From an uncultured Steroidobacter sp. (lineage in GTDB: Bacteria; Pseudomonadota; Gammaproteobacteria; Steroidobacterales; Steroidobacteraceae): DNA of 64,000 bases. A program made the translations under genes and the position numbers. Positions 55,081-63,816 of this stretch are shown piece after piece. Each line of letters begins with the position of its first letter. Position 1 is the stretch's first letter. Below the pieces are notes generated by a model that saw only the letters and a program-made list of their open reading frames with translations, did no database searches and was not told the origin of the DNA. The DNA is taken from NCBI GenBank assembly GCA_937864115.1, contig CALMII010000009.1:1-64000 (forward strand), written 5' to 3'.

Positions 55081-56181
55081 ATGAGCACCGCGTCCCTGTT
55101 CAAGAAGAATCGCGAACTGGCCTTCTGGTCGCTGCATGCGATCGGCTGGAGCAGCTATGCGATCTCCCAGTACCTGGGGATGATGCTGTACGGCAAACAC
55201 GTGCAGTACCAGACCGTCATCGTCATTGCGACGATCTCCGGCTTCCTGCTCAGCGCGATGCTGCGCTACCTGTGCCGCTACCTGTGGACCAAGCCGCCCG
55301 GCGTCATGATCGGTGCGGCCATCGGTGCGGCCTACAGCGCCGCGCTCATCTGGCGCGTCATCATCAACGTGGCGTACGAGAAGTATGTCGAGACCGAATG
55401 GCCGATGGTGCACTGGTACGAATACCTGAGCGGCGCCATGACTGCGACGTATCTGTTCGCGTGCTGGATGGGCCTGTACTTCGGCTTCAAGTATTACGAG
55501 CAGATGCAGATGCAGCGCGAGAGCGCGCTGCGCGCCTCGACGCTGGCGCAGGAAGCGCAACTGAAGATGCTGCGCTACCAGCTCAATCCGCACTTCCTGT
55601 TCAACACGCTCAACGCGATCTCGACACTCATCATCGACAACCGCAATTCGGTGGCCAATTCCGCCGTCTCCGGCCTGTCGGAATTCCTGCGCTACACGCT
55701 CGATCAGGATCCGATGAAGAAGGTCACGGTGGCGCAGGAACTCGAAGCCCTCAACCTGTACCTCAACATCGAGAAGATGCGCTTCGGTTCGCGGTTGACG
55801 ATCCAGCACGACATCGACGATGACGCCACCACCAGCCTCATGCCGAGCCTGCTGCTGCAGCCGCTGATCGAGAACGCGATCAAGTATGCAATCTCGCCGC
55901 GCGAGGAAGGCGGCCGCATCCGCATCTCGGCGCGCGTCGATTCCGGGATGCTGCATCTCGCGGTGGAGGACGACGGCCCCGGGCTCATCGACCCGACCCG
56001 TCTCACCAACGGACGCGGCGTTGGCATCCGCAACACCCGCGAGCGCCTGCAGGTGCTGTACGGAACGAACGGTCACGTCACCGTGACGCCCACTCATCCC
56101 GGTCTGCGGGTGTCGCTGACATTCCCCGCCGAACGTGCCCCGGCCATGGCGCCGATCTTTGAAAGCAGAGCGCCCGCATGA
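55081..56181 (+). CDS. LytS/YehU-type sensor histidine kinase
   Basis: The ATG at 55081 gives 366 residues with four hydrophobic helices in the first 135 residues. The His_kinase domain of the LytS group follows (LKMLRYQLNPHFLFNTLNAISTLI, His171), then a HATPase domain with LLLQPLIENAIKYAI and DDGPGLIDP. These sensors sit in the membrane with little periplasmic mass. Its stop overlaps the response regulator start by four bases. The stimulus is unknown. Confidence 0.93.
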   Translation: MSTASLFKKNRELAFWSLHAIGWSSYAISQYLGMMLYGKHVQYQTVIVIATISGFLLSAMLRYLCRYLWTKPPGVMIGAAIGAAYSAALIWRVIINVAYEKYVETEWPMVHWYEYLSGAMTATYLFACWMGLYFGFKYYEQMQMQRESALRASTLAQEAQLKMLRYQLNPHFLFNTLNAISTLIIDNRNSVANSAVSGLSEFLRYTLDQDPMKKVTVAQELEALNLYLNIEKMRFGSRLTIQHDIDDDATTSLMPSLLLQPLIENAIKYAISPREEGGRIRISARVDSGMLHLAVEDDGPGLIDPTRLTNGRGVGIRNTRERLQVLYGTNGHVTVTPTHPGLRVSLTFPAERAPAMAPIFESRAPA

Positions 56182-57014
56182 GCTCCCGAACCTTCCGTGC
56201 GCCCCTCCGTACACTTATCGTCGATGACGAAGAACTGGCCCGTCGCGGCCTGGAAATCCGCCTGCGCGGTCATCCGGATATCGAGATCGTCGGACAGTGC
56301 GCCAATGGCCGCGAAGCGCTCAATGCGATCGCGGAATCGCAGCCCGACCTGATGTTCCTGGACATCCAGATGCCCGGCCTGTCGGGCTTCGACGTGCTGT
56401 CGCGCATTCCGCAGGAGTCGATGCCGATGGTGGTGTTCGTCACCGCCTACGATCGCTACGCACTGGATGCCTTCGAAGCGCAGGCGCTCGACTATCTGTT
56501 GAAGCCCATCAACGATGCGCGCTTTGCCCAGACCATCGTGCACGTGCGCGAACACTGGGAGCAACGCAATGCGCTGGCGCAGCGCGAGAAGCTGATGAGC
56601 CTGCTGGCGCAGACGCGCGGCACCGCCTCCATCGACGAACAGACGCTGCGCGATCAGCTCGCGGCGACGCAGGAACCGCGGTACGCCGAAATCCTGCCGA
56701 TCCGCGACGACAGCGACACCGTGCGGCTGCACGTCGCGACCATCGACTGGATCGACGCCGCCGGCGACTACATGTGCGTGCACGCGGAAGGACGCACGTA
56801 CGTGCTGCGCGAGACCATGAAGTCGCTGGCTGCGATTCTCGATCCGAAGATCTTCCAGCGCGTGCATCGCTCGACGATCGTGAACGTGAAGCGCGTGCGT
56901 CGGCTGCGTCCGCACACCAACGGCGAGTATTTCCTGACGCTGGAAGACGGTCAGGAGATCAAGCTGAGCCGCTCGTACCGCGACCGGGTCGATCAGCTGC
57001 TGCAGCGAAAGTAG
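56178..57014 (+). CDS. LytTR-family response regulator
   Basis: This 278-residue protein has a receiver domain (LIVDDEEL, Asp62 in MFLDIQMPG, switch Thr in FVTAYDRYA, Lys in DYLLKPI). The C-terminal LytTR DNA-binding domain (about 165-278) has WIDAAGDYMCVHAEGRTYVLRETMKSL and FQRVHRSTIVNVKRVRRL. It is translationally coupled to the preceding kinase (ATGA) and would be its partner. LytTR proteins usually control envelope or secretion genes; targets here are unknown. Confidence 0.94.
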   Translation: MSSRTFRAPLRTLIVDDEELARRGLEIRLRGHPDIEIVGQCANGREALNAIAESQPDLMFLDIQMPGLSGFDVLSRIPQESMPMVVFVTAYDRYALDAFEAQALDYLLKPINDARFAQTIVHVREHWEQRNALAQREKLMSLLAQTRGTASIDEQTLRDQLAATQEPRYAEILPIRDDSDTVRLHVATIDWIDAAGDYMCVHAEGRTYVLRETMKSLAAILDPKIFQRVHRSTIVNVKRVRRLRPHTNGEYFLTLEDGQEIKLSRSYRDRVDQLLQRK

Positions 57015-57023
57015 CTGCTCTTC

Positions 57024-57100
57024 TGTAGGTCAGGCTTCAGCCTGACAGTTCTCAGACCGGCTGTGACCGAAGGAAATCCCGCGGGAAAGCCGGCCCCACA
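57024..57100. repeat. Family A palindromic repeat, copy 12 (long-loop form)
   Basis: A ctgtaggtcaggcttcagcc palindrome is followed by ccggctgtgaccgaaggaaa...gccggccccaca, the long internal-loop variant. It lies between the converging LytTR regulator and EamA transporter genes. Confidence 0.8.
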
Positions 57101-57120
57101 TGAAGACGTGCACCCCGGCT

Positions 57121-58017
57121 TCAAACGACCGTCGTCGACCTCGGCAATCCCCACCGCTGCAGCAGGGAATGCCCGAACACCACCGCGAGAATGATCGCCA
57201 CGCCGAGATAGAACGCCGGATCGAGTTCGCGCTGCTCGCCCAGCAACAGGATGGCGAGCACGATCGCGTACACCGGCTCCATGTTCACCGCCAGCGCAGT
57301 GGTGAAGGCACTGAGATGCCGTAGCGCCACCAGCGACAGCGCGAACGGCAGCAGCGTGCAGCCGAGCGCGAGCAGCACGAGGTACGTCGCATCGCGCGAA
57401 TCGGGCAGCGTCATCCACACGGCGGCCGGCAGCATCAACGGCACGACGAGGCTCATGACGATGGCGCCGGCACCCATCTCGATGCCGGTGACGGTCAGCG
57501 CATCTGACTCGCCGATGAAACGCTTGTTGAGCGAACCGAAGACGCCGGCCAGCAGCGCCGACAGCGCGCCGACCGCAATCCCCAGCCGCATGCCGCCCGG
57601 CGTACCGCCGACGACCAGCGCCACGCCGGGAATCACGGCGAAGCCGAACACCAGCTCGCGTGCATCGAAGGGGCGTTTCGCGACCCACGGTTCGATGAAG
57701 GCGACGAAGACCGGTATCAATGCCATGCAGGTCGCCGCCACCGATGCATTCGCGAGCTTCACCGAGCCATAGAACGTCAGCCAGTGCAGCGCCACCACGA
57801 CGCCGATACCGGCGTAGATCCAGAACAGTCGCGACGACAGACCGCGCACACCCTTCCAGAAGCGCGCGACCAGCAGCAGCGCGCCAGTCACCAGCACCAC
57901 GCGCCACCACACCAGCGTCGCCGCCGGCAACGAAATGAGTTTGCCGAGGATGGCAGTGAAGCCCCAGAGGACTACACAGAAGTGGATCTGGAGGAGGGAG
58001 CGGGAATGAGGGGACAT
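57121..58017 (-). CDS. EamA-family (DMT) transporter
   Basis: The ATG at 58017 gives 298 residues with ten predicted helices in two repeats (IHFCVVLWGFTAILGKLISLPAATLVWWR, WLTFYGSVKLANASVAATCMALIPVFVAFIEPWV; then ALSALLAGVFGSLNKRFI and NMEPVYAIVLAILLLGEQR). Its function is metabolite export of unknown specificity. A family D repeat starts three bases upstream of the start codon; the frame above it is repeat-derived. Confidence 0.87.
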   Translation of the reverse strand: MSPHSRSLLQIHFCVVLWGFTAILGKLISLPAATLVWWRVVLVTGALLLVARFWKGVRGLSSRLFWIYAGIGVVVALHWLTFYGSVKLANASVAATCMALIPVFVAFIEPWVAKRPFDARELVFGFAVIPGVALVVGGTPGGMRLGIAVGALSALLAGVFGSLNKRFIGESDALTVTGIEMGAGAIVMSLVVPLMLPAAVWMTLPDSRDATYLVLLALGCTLLPFALSLVALRHLSAFTTALAVNMEPVYAIVLAILLLGEQRELDPAFYLGVAIILAVVFGHSLLQRWGLPRSTTVV

Positions 58018-58019
58018 GG

Positions 58020-58140
58020 GGCGACAGGCTACGGGCGACAGGCGACAGGCAATCGGAGATCGTTGGTCTCCCCGCTCTTGCACGTGCCACGATTGTGCAT
58101 CGCAGATTTCCTCTGGCCTGTCGCCTGTAGCCTGTAGCCC
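58020..58140. repeat. Family D repeat between the EamA and proS genes
   Basis: Units ggcgacaggctacgggcgac and aggcgacaggc on the left are mirrored by ctctggcctgtcgcctgtag and cctgtagccc on the right. It lies 2 bases upstream of the EamA start and 7 bases past the proS stop. Confidence 0.75.
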
Positions 58141-58147
58141 TCCGTCT

Positions 58148-59677
58148 CTAGTACGCCTTCGCCCACACGACCCGCTGCGCGCTCGGTTTGCCGGTGAACG
58201 GGCACGTTCCCGGTTCGCTCTTGTCTAGCGGAATGCAGCGCACGGTGACGCCGAGGTCGTCCTTGATCTTCTTTTCCAGGTCGACGTCGCCGCTGAAGTG
58301 CGTCAGGGCGAAGCCGCCGTGGATCGGCGTCGGCGCGTTCTCCGGCACGGACGGTGCCGTGAAGAACTTGTAGAACTCCTCGCGCGAGTCGATGTGATGC
58401 GTGTGCTGTTCACGCTGGGCGCGGGCGCGTTCGAACAGCGTGTCGTGGATCGACTGCAGGGTCGCGGCGACGCTGGCGACGAACTCGGCGCGCGGAATGC
58501 TCTGCTTGTCCTTCGGCGTCCTGTCGCGACGGCCGACGAACAGCGAATCCTTTTCCATGTCGCGCGGACCGACTTCCAGGCGCACCGGCACGCCCTTCTT
58601 GATCCAGCCCCACACTTTTTCGCCGCCGCGTTCGTCGCGTTCGTCGACAAGGACGCTCACGACGCGATCGGCAAAGCGCTGCGCGCGCAGTTCGGCCGCG
58701 ACCTTGCGGCAGTACTCGATGACGCGCGGCTTTTCTTCGTCGGTGCGGAAGATCGGGATGATCACGACCTGGGTCGGCGCGACCTTCGGCGGCAGCACCA
58801 GGCCATCGTCGTCCGAGTGCGTCATGATCAGGCTGCCGATGAGGCGCGTCGACACGCCCCAGCTCGTGGTCCACGCGAACTGGCGCGTGCCGTTCTGATC
58901 GAGGAACTGGATCTCGCTCGCCTTCGCGAAGTTCTGACCGAGGAAGTGGCTGGTGCCGGCCTGCAGCGCCTTGCGGTCCTGCATCATCGCTTCGATGCAG
59001 AACGTGCTTTCCGCACCGGGAAAGCGTTCACCCGCGGTCTTCTCGCCCTTGATCACCGGCACGGCCAGCCACTCTTCGGCGAAGGTGGCGTAGACGCCGA
59101 GCATCTTCATGGTTTCCTCGACCGCTTCCTCCTTCGTGGCATGCGCCGTGTGGCCTTCCTGCCAGAGGAATTCCGTGGTGCGCAGGAACATGCGCGTGCG
59201 CATTTCCCAGCGCACGATGTTCGCCCACTGATTGATGAGCAGCGGCAGATCGCGATAGCTCTGCACCCAGCGCGAGAACGCATCGCCGATGATGGTCTCG
59301 GACGTCGGCCGCACCACCAGCGGTTCGTCGAGTTCACCGGCCGGCACGAGCTTGCCGTCGGCATCGGCTTCGAGCCGGTGATGCGTGACCACGGCGCATT
59401 CCTTGGCGAAGCCTTCGACGTGCGTCGCCTCCTTCTGCATGAAGGACAGCGGAATGAACAGCGGAAAGTAGGCGTTCTGGTGCCCGGTCGCCTTGAACAT
59501 GTCGTCCAGCACGCGCTGCATGTTCTCCCACAGCGCATAGCCCCACGGCTTGATGACCATGCAGCCGCGAACGGCCGAATTCTCGGCGAGGTCGGCGGCC
59601 TTGATGACCTGCTGATACCACTCGGCGTAGTTGTCCTCGCGGGTGGGGGTAATGGCGGTGCGGGGCTTATTGCTCAT
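58148..59677 (-). CDS. proS: Prolyl-tRNA synthetase, eukaryote/archaeal-like type
   Basis: The ATG at 59677 gives 509 residues, the short ProRS form. Class II motifs are present: LFIPLSFMQKEATHVEGFAKECAVVTHH, VVRPTSETIIGDAFSRWVQSYRDLPLLINQWANIVRWE, FLRTTEFLWQEGHTAHAT and QFAWTTSWGVSTRLIGSLIMTHSDD. The C-terminal domain ends with a conserved tyrosine (VVWAKAY). There is no editing insertion domain as in the long bacterial type. It charges tRNA-Pro. The first 17 bases of the gene lie inside a 75-bp sequence repeated at 60453-60527. Confidence 0.95.
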   Translation of the reverse strand: MSNKPRTAITPTREDNYAEWYQQVIKAADLAENSAVRGCMVIKPWGYALWENMQRVLDDMFKATGHQNAYFPLFIPLSFMQKEATHVEGFAKECAVVTHHRLEADADGKLVPAGELDEPLVVRPTSETIIGDAFSRWVQSYRDLPLLINQWANIVRWEMRTRMFLRTTEFLWQEGHTAHATKEEAVEETMKMLGVYATFAEEWLAVPVIKGEKTAGERFPGAESTFCIEAMMQDRKALQAGTSHFLGQNFAKASEIQFLDQNGTRQFAWTTSWGVSTRLIGSLIMTHSDDDGLVLPPKVAPTQVVIIPIFRTDEEKPRVIEYCRKVAAELRAQRFADRVVSVLVDERDERGGEKVWGWIKKGVPVRLEVGPRDMEKDSLFVGRRDRTPKDKQSIPRAEFVASVAATLQSIHDTLFERARAQREQHTHHIDSREEFYKFFTAPSVPENAPTPIHGGFALTHFSGDVDLEKKIKDDLGVTVRCIPLDKSEPGTCPFTGKPSAQRVVWAKAY

Positions 59678-59735
59678 CGGCGGGGCATCGGCTGAAGAAA
59701 GGCGGCGATTACAGCAGATTTGGCGCGCCGACGGT
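59661..59735. repeat. 75-bp direct repeat, copy 1 (contains the proS start codon)
   Basis: This segment and 60453-60527 differ at only two positions (a/g changes at 59669 and near 59687). It covers the first six codons of proS and 58 bases upstream. The two copies flank the MazEF-type module. Confidence 0.9.
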
Positions 59736-59816
59736 TGGGGAGCTTCTGGCTTCACACTCTCCAGGGAAGGGCCTTTCCCGTTGCCGGGAGCACGCGCTCC
59801 AGAGATTTGTCAGGTG

Positions 59817-60155
59817 TCAGATGCCGAGAACAAGCTTCAAACCCTCGTCAACGGCCTTCATGGCTTCCGCGGGAAGGCTGCGCACTCGCTGCGTCAACAG
59901 TTCGCGATCAAGCGTGTAGAGCTGCGAAACATTGACCACGGATGGCTTGGCCAGGCCGGACTCTGCCTTCCCGACTTTGACATTGCCTGGCGCATCGGCC
60001 AGCGCAAGATTGGACGTAACGATGGCAACGATGGCTGTCGCAATTCGACTCTGATTAAAGGGGTTGGATTGGATTATTACGACAGGACGCCGGAATCCTG
60101 GGCCGGAACCTGCGGGCGCCGGCAGGGAAGCCCACCAAACCTCACCACGTTTCAT
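59817..60155 (-). CDS. mazF: MazF/PemK-type toxin
   Basis: The ATG at 60155 gives 112 residues; a TTG at 60161 is an alternative. MKRGEVWWASLPAPAGSGPGFRRPVVIIQSNPFNQSRI and VKVGKAESGLAKPSVVNVSQLYTLDRELL are the conserved MazF strands, including the Arg and Thr/Ser residues of the RNase site. Members cleave mRNA at short sequences and stop growth. It overlaps the end of the antitoxin gene by 14 bases. Confidence 0.92.
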   Translation of the reverse strand: MKRGEVWWASLPAPAGSGPGFRRPVVIIQSNPFNQSRIATAIVAIVTSNLALADAPGNVKVGKAESGLAKPSVVNVSQLYTLDRELLTQRVRSLPAEAMKAVDEGLKLVLGI

Positions 60156-60378
60156 TGGCAAGACGCGTCAATTGCAGACGAGTGAATGCCGGATCTGGCT
60201 CCGAGGACTCCGTCGCATAGATTGCATTGAGCTTGGCTGTAACAGCCGCGGCACCGCGTTCGCTGAGATACGCGGACAGTGCATCCGCGTAGAGCTGGCT
60301 GCGAGAGAGCCCAAGCTGCTGCGCCAAGTGTTCGCCAGCTTCAAAAACATCGTCCGGGACGGAAATCGCAATCTTCAT
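60142..60378 (-). CDS. Ribbon-helix-helix antitoxin (MazE/ChpI-like)
   Basis: The ATG at 60378 gives 78 residues: MKIAISVPDDVFEAGEHLAQ, then LGLSRSQLYADALSAYLSERG, a ribbon-helix-helix DNA-binding fold, and a C-terminal toxin-binding tail. It precedes the MazF-type toxin in the same operon and would repress the operon and block the toxin. The frame above 60378 runs into the repeated segment and is not part of it. Confidence 0.88.
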   Translation of the reverse strand: MKIAISVPDDVFEAGEHLAQQLGLSRSQLYADALSAYLSERGAAAVTAKLNAIYATESSEPDPAFTRLQLTRLANETW

Positions 60379-60452
60379 GACCCGAAGGGTATCACTACGG
60401 TATGACCCGAGCAATCCCGATGCCGCAACCAAGCCTGACCGCGCGATCCGCA

Positions 60453-60527
60453 CGGGGCTTGTTGCTCATCGGCGGGGCGTCGGCTGAAGAAAGGCGGCGA
60501 TTACAGCAGATTTGGCGCGCCGACGGT
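60453..60527. repeat. 75-bp direct repeat, copy 2 (orphan proS start)
   Basis: It matches 59661-59735 at 73 of 75 positions. It keeps the reverse-complement ATG of proS at 60467-60469, but the codons after it do not continue into proS. It lies between the antitoxin gene start and the end of the nucleotidyltransferase gene. Confidence 0.9.
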
Positions 60528-60532
60528 CAGGG

Positions 60533-61129
60533 CTACTTTCCACGGCGCTTCCTCTCGTCGTCCACGATCCGGCAGGCGATATCGATCGCGTCCCGCAAGC
60601 GACTGACGTCGCCCACGTAGCCGCCGAGCGCCTGCGCTGCACGCCGGTGCAAGCCGGCCGAATCGATCAACCGGCGACGGGCAAGCGCTGCGATGTCGTC
60701 GCGGTCGTGACTCGAGAACCGGCCCAGCTTGCTCGTGGCGAGATCGACGGGAGTCAACAGCCGGACTTCGAGGACTTTTGCATCGATCCCCTTGAGCACG
60801 AGAGGCTTGCTGTCCTCGTAGGCATCCTCGTGCAGCAGCGCGAAGTTGTCGTTGTACTGGCGGTCGAAATACAGCAGGCGGGCGGCGCCGTCAGCATCGC
60901 GGTAGGCGACTTCCAGATCATCCGGCAGCGCGATCCGCCGCGAGAAAGTTGCATCGACGTCTCGCGATACGCGCTCACCAGTATAGAAATGCATCGCTGC
61001 GCCGCCCGCGACGACCATCCGGATGGGCAGCGCGCGCTTCGGCGTGCCCGTGATCGCCGTCTCGATGCGTTTCGCGAGCGCGACGAATGCCTCGACATAG
61101 TCGGGCCGGGCATTGCCGTCAGGCCGCAT
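60533..61129 (-). CDS. Nucleotidyltransferase-fold protein (DUF6036/AbiEii-like)
   Basis: The ATG at 61129 overlaps the upstream HTH gene by 11 bases and gives 198 residues. The fold is suggested by RMVVAGGAAMHFYTGERVSRDVDATF, a GG...R.S.DVD nucleotidyltransferase signature, and by VRLLTPVDLATSKLGRFSSHDRDDIAALARR, typical of the DUF6036 group. Such proteins appear as toxins in type IV/VIII-like pairs with an HTH partner. It would be the effector of the pair with the HTH protein upstream. Activity is not proved. Confidence 0.78.
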   Translation of the reverse strand: MRPDGNARPDYVEAFVALAKRIETAITGTPKRALPIRMVVAGGAAMHFYTGERVSRDVDATFSRRIALPDDLEVAYRDADGAARLLYFDRQYNDNFALLHEDAYEDSKPLVLKGIDAKVLEVRLLTPVDLATSKLGRFSSHDRDDIAALARRRLIDSAGLHRRAAQALGGYVGDVSRLRDAIDIACRIVDDERKRRGK

Positions 61130-61655
61130 GTTTCGAACGCTCCCTGAGCGACGGCAGGAATCTCGACGGACGAACCGGGCTCTGCGCCAACCACTGCGCG
61201 AACACGGCGGGCTCGCTCGCGCCGGGATGCAGGCGTTCCGCCAACCCGAGCAGCCCGCGCCGGTCGACGCCGCTCTCGCTGGCAACCATCACGGCCAGGC
61301 CCGCCATGAAAAATGACGGCCCATGGCTCGACCAGCGCATTGCATCGAGCTCGCGCCCGGCACACAGATCAAGCAGCCGCTCTTCGTATTCGCGGCTGAC
61401 GGTCGCCGGAAAGTGGTGACCAGCCTCCAGGCTTCCCTCCCTGTCGACCACGTTCAACGACGCATCCACGGCATCGGCCAACGCAAGCAATGTCGTGAAG
61501 TCACAGGAGGAACGACGCCGAAGACGCGACAAGGTCTCTTTCGGCAACCCTGCTTTCGCCGCCCATCCGGAGTCCGACAGGCCGCGCTGTCGCGCCCGTT
61601 CGGTAAGCGACTCCACCAGGCGCGACAGCGGCTGATCCTTGGTTGACTTTTTCAT
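61119..61655 (-). CDS. XRE-type HTH protein, probable antitoxin or regulator of the adjacent nucleotidyltransferase
   Basis: The ATG at 61655 gives 178 residues. The N-terminal half is an XRE helix-turn-helix (ERARQRGLSDSGWAAKAGLPKETLSRLRRRSSCDFTTLLALADAVD). The C-terminal half (about 95-178) is of a kind found next to DUF6036 proteins (ELDAMRWSSHGPSFFMAGLAVMVA). It overlaps the nucleotidyltransferase gene by 11 bases. Two direct ATCAACC copies (61654-61660 and 61686-61692) span its start and may be its own operator. Confidence 0.78.
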   Translation of the reverse strand: MKKSTKDQPLSRLVESLTERARQRGLSDSGWAAKAGLPKETLSRLRRRSSCDFTTLLALADAVDASLNVVDREGSLEAGHHFPATVSREYEERLLDLCAGRELDAMRWSSHGPSFFMAGLAVMVASESGVDRRGLLGLAERLHPGASEPAVFAQWLAQSPVRPSRFLPSLRERSKHAA

Positions 61656-61742
61656 CAACCGAAAATATCGAATGTTGACGTAGAGATCAACCAGCTTGCC
61701 CGGCCCGGCAGCGGAAGGCTTCGCGCCGGCGTCAGGGATACC

Positions 61743-63596
61743 TCAGGGCGTGAGTTGGGCCGCCAACCAGCGGACGGCACTCTGGATCAAGGGGCGGTTC
61801 AGCGACAACGGAATCATGATCAGGAAAGCCGCGACCAGCAGCCACATATCGCGATTGCCACGGCGCAGTGCTTCGAGTTCCAGCCGGGCGCCGCGCACGA
61901 ACCCTTCAGGGGGAATCCGCGGCAGCAGGCAGGCGTACACCTGCTCCCACACGAACCAGGACGTTCTCCGCATCGGATTGGTCATCTGAGTCAGATAACG
62001 ATCGATCAGCAGACGCTGCCGGTTCACGCGCACGTCCGCCCAGGAGCTGGTGACGATCTGGCCATTGCCGCGATCAAAATGCAGGCAGTGCTCGCTGACG
62101 CCCAGGCGCTCGCGTGGTTTGCGACGCCCCTGGACGATGACGATCAGGCTCGTCGCAGCAAGCAGGACGAAACCCAGCAGCCAGACCACGCAGACTGCAC
62201 CGAAAGCCTTCAGCGACAGCTTCTGCGACGCATGAAACATCAGCATCCCGCCGCCGGCCAGGAAAAGGAGTGGCAGTACATAGATCACTCGCATGGCGAG
62301 CCGTTGCCCCTTGAGCCGCGCCGGGTCGATCTGAATCCACACCACGGCTGCGTCCAGCGGCGCCGGCGGTCTCGCCGGTCGGGTGATTCCGTCCACCGAT
62401 GGCCAGCCTCCTTCGGCACGCTTGCGACGCAATTCTCGCAGCACCACCACGAGGCCCACGATCACACCCAGACCGATGGCGCCGCGTGAGGCGTGCTTTC
62501 CCCATTGCATCATCGAACGCGTCTTCAGTTGCTGCTGCAGTCGCGACGCGAGACCCGGCGGTTCCCAGGCATCGACATGCGCGCCATCCAATGAAACCCG
62601 ATGCACGCGGGCCAGCGTCGGATCGGCGATCAGCACGGCTTCATCGAGTTCGATCAGATCGACCGGGTCGGCCTGCGGCGGCAGTTCGATGCGCCGTTGC
62701 GGCTGCCCCGCGGCGTCGTAGATCAGCACGTCGCCATCGAGCATGGCGTTGTCCTGCTGCACCACCCACCAGTCATCGCGCGTCGTGTTGAGCACGCTCG
62801 CCGGCCAGACGCGATCGGGACGGGCCGGCGCACGCGCAATGCGGGGTTGCGTGACCTGCGTATCGACCGCCTTGTTCATGAGCGCATTGCCGCGCTCGCC
62901 AAGGCGGGCGCTTTCGAAGCTGCAGTTCGGTTCAGTGGCGGGCTCGCCCGTGGCGACGTGCAGGAAAGTTTCGCTCGCGTAGTGCGCAGCCGGATCGATG
63001 CGTGCGATCCGGAAATTGTTGGTGTCGGCCACGTACAGCACGCCCTGCCGTTCGACGATGCCGTTGGGAAAGCACAGCACGACCGGCCAGGTGCGGGTCG
63101 CGGCGATGAAGTTGCCATCGCGATCGAACACCACGAGCTGGTGACGCGAGGTGTCGGTGAGGTAAATGCGATCGGTCGTGACGGCAACGCGATGTGCGCG
63201 ACGAAATGCGCGCTCGCCCCGCAGCGGCGTCACCGCGGGTTCGCAGCGTCGCGCTGCGAGATCGCAACGATGCAGCAATCCGGTCGCATCGTCGCCGAGA
63301 TACCAGTGATCGCCATCCGAAGACAACGACAGCACGGGGCCGCGCAGGCCCAGTGCCTGGACGCTCAGCACCTGGGCAGCTTCATCGTGCGGTACCAGGT
63401 AGAGCGTCCCGAATGCTCCGAGCAGTACATCGCCCGCCGCGTTGCGCGCCATCAGGTGCGGACCGGCCGCTTCGGCTGCGCGGCGCGAGAATGCGTCGGT
63501 GCCGATGACACCGCCGATCACGCAGACAAGGGCGATCAGAGCGAAGATGCGGGTCGACAGGGCGGCATGGCGCCAGTCCGATCGGTCCATGGTCAT
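61743..63596 (-). CDS. NHL-like beta-propeller membrane protein, unknown function
   Basis: This 617-residue protein has an N-terminal helix (IFALIALVCVIGGVIGTDAF). An NHL/SMP-type beta-propeller region (about 45-340) carries ITDTSRHQLVVFDRDG-like repeats, including IYLTDTSRHQLVVFDRDGNFI and VLYVADTNNFRIARIDP. Then come three or four helices (AIGLGVIVGLVVVLREL, VIYVLPLLFLAGGGMLMF, FGAVCVVWLLGFVLLAAT) and a C-terminal helix. The propeller would face the periplasm. No catalytic residues are recognisable. It stands alone between the HTH pair and the DUF5131 gene. Confidence 0.72.
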   Translation of the reverse strand: MTMDRSDWRHAALSTRIFALIALVCVIGGVIGTDAFSRRAAEAAGPHLMARNAAGDVLLGAFGTLYLVPHDEAAQVLSVQALGLRGPVLSLSSDGDHWYLGDDATGLLHRCDLAARRCEPAVTPLRGERAFRRAHRVAVTTDRIYLTDTSRHQLVVFDRDGNFIAATRTWPVVLCFPNGIVERQGVLYVADTNNFRIARIDPAAHYASETFLHVATGEPATEPNCSFESARLGERGNALMNKAVDTQVTQPRIARAPARPDRVWPASVLNTTRDDWWVVQQDNAMLDGDVLIYDAAGQPQRRIELPPQADPVDLIELDEAVLIADPTLARVHRVSLDGAHVDAWEPPGLASRLQQQLKTRSMMQWGKHASRGAIGLGVIVGLVVVLRELRRKRAEGGWPSVDGITRPARPPAPLDAAVVWIQIDPARLKGQRLAMRVIYVLPLLFLAGGGMLMFHASQKLSLKAFGAVCVVWLLGFVLLAATSLIVIVQGRRKPRERLGVSEHCLHFDRGNGQIVTSSWADVRVNRQRLLIDRYLTQMTNPMRRTSWFVWEQVYACLLPRIPPEGFVRGARLELEALRRGNRDMWLLVAAFLIMIPLSLNRPLIQSAVRWLAAQLTP

Positions 63597-63816
63597 GTGA
63601 ATCCTTCACGGCGCATTTTTACTGACGGTAGCAGTTCACCGCCGCGCCACGTGATAACGCCCTCCCGGAAACGTTGGCTTGCCCGTACCTCGGTGCCAGT
63701 GATTCGCGCCACTCTTGCCGGCGCGACGCCACGTGCTGTATATAACCACAGATATGCAGATATGGGTCGAGTCGCTGACCTCGCGCAGCACGTACCTGTT
63801 ACTGAACGGTTGACCG

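Noticed and set aside
60402..60620. Small plus-strand frame covering the second 75-bp repeat
   Set aside because: It is explained as the reverse of the duplicated proS start region and the flank of the nucleotidyltransferase gene.
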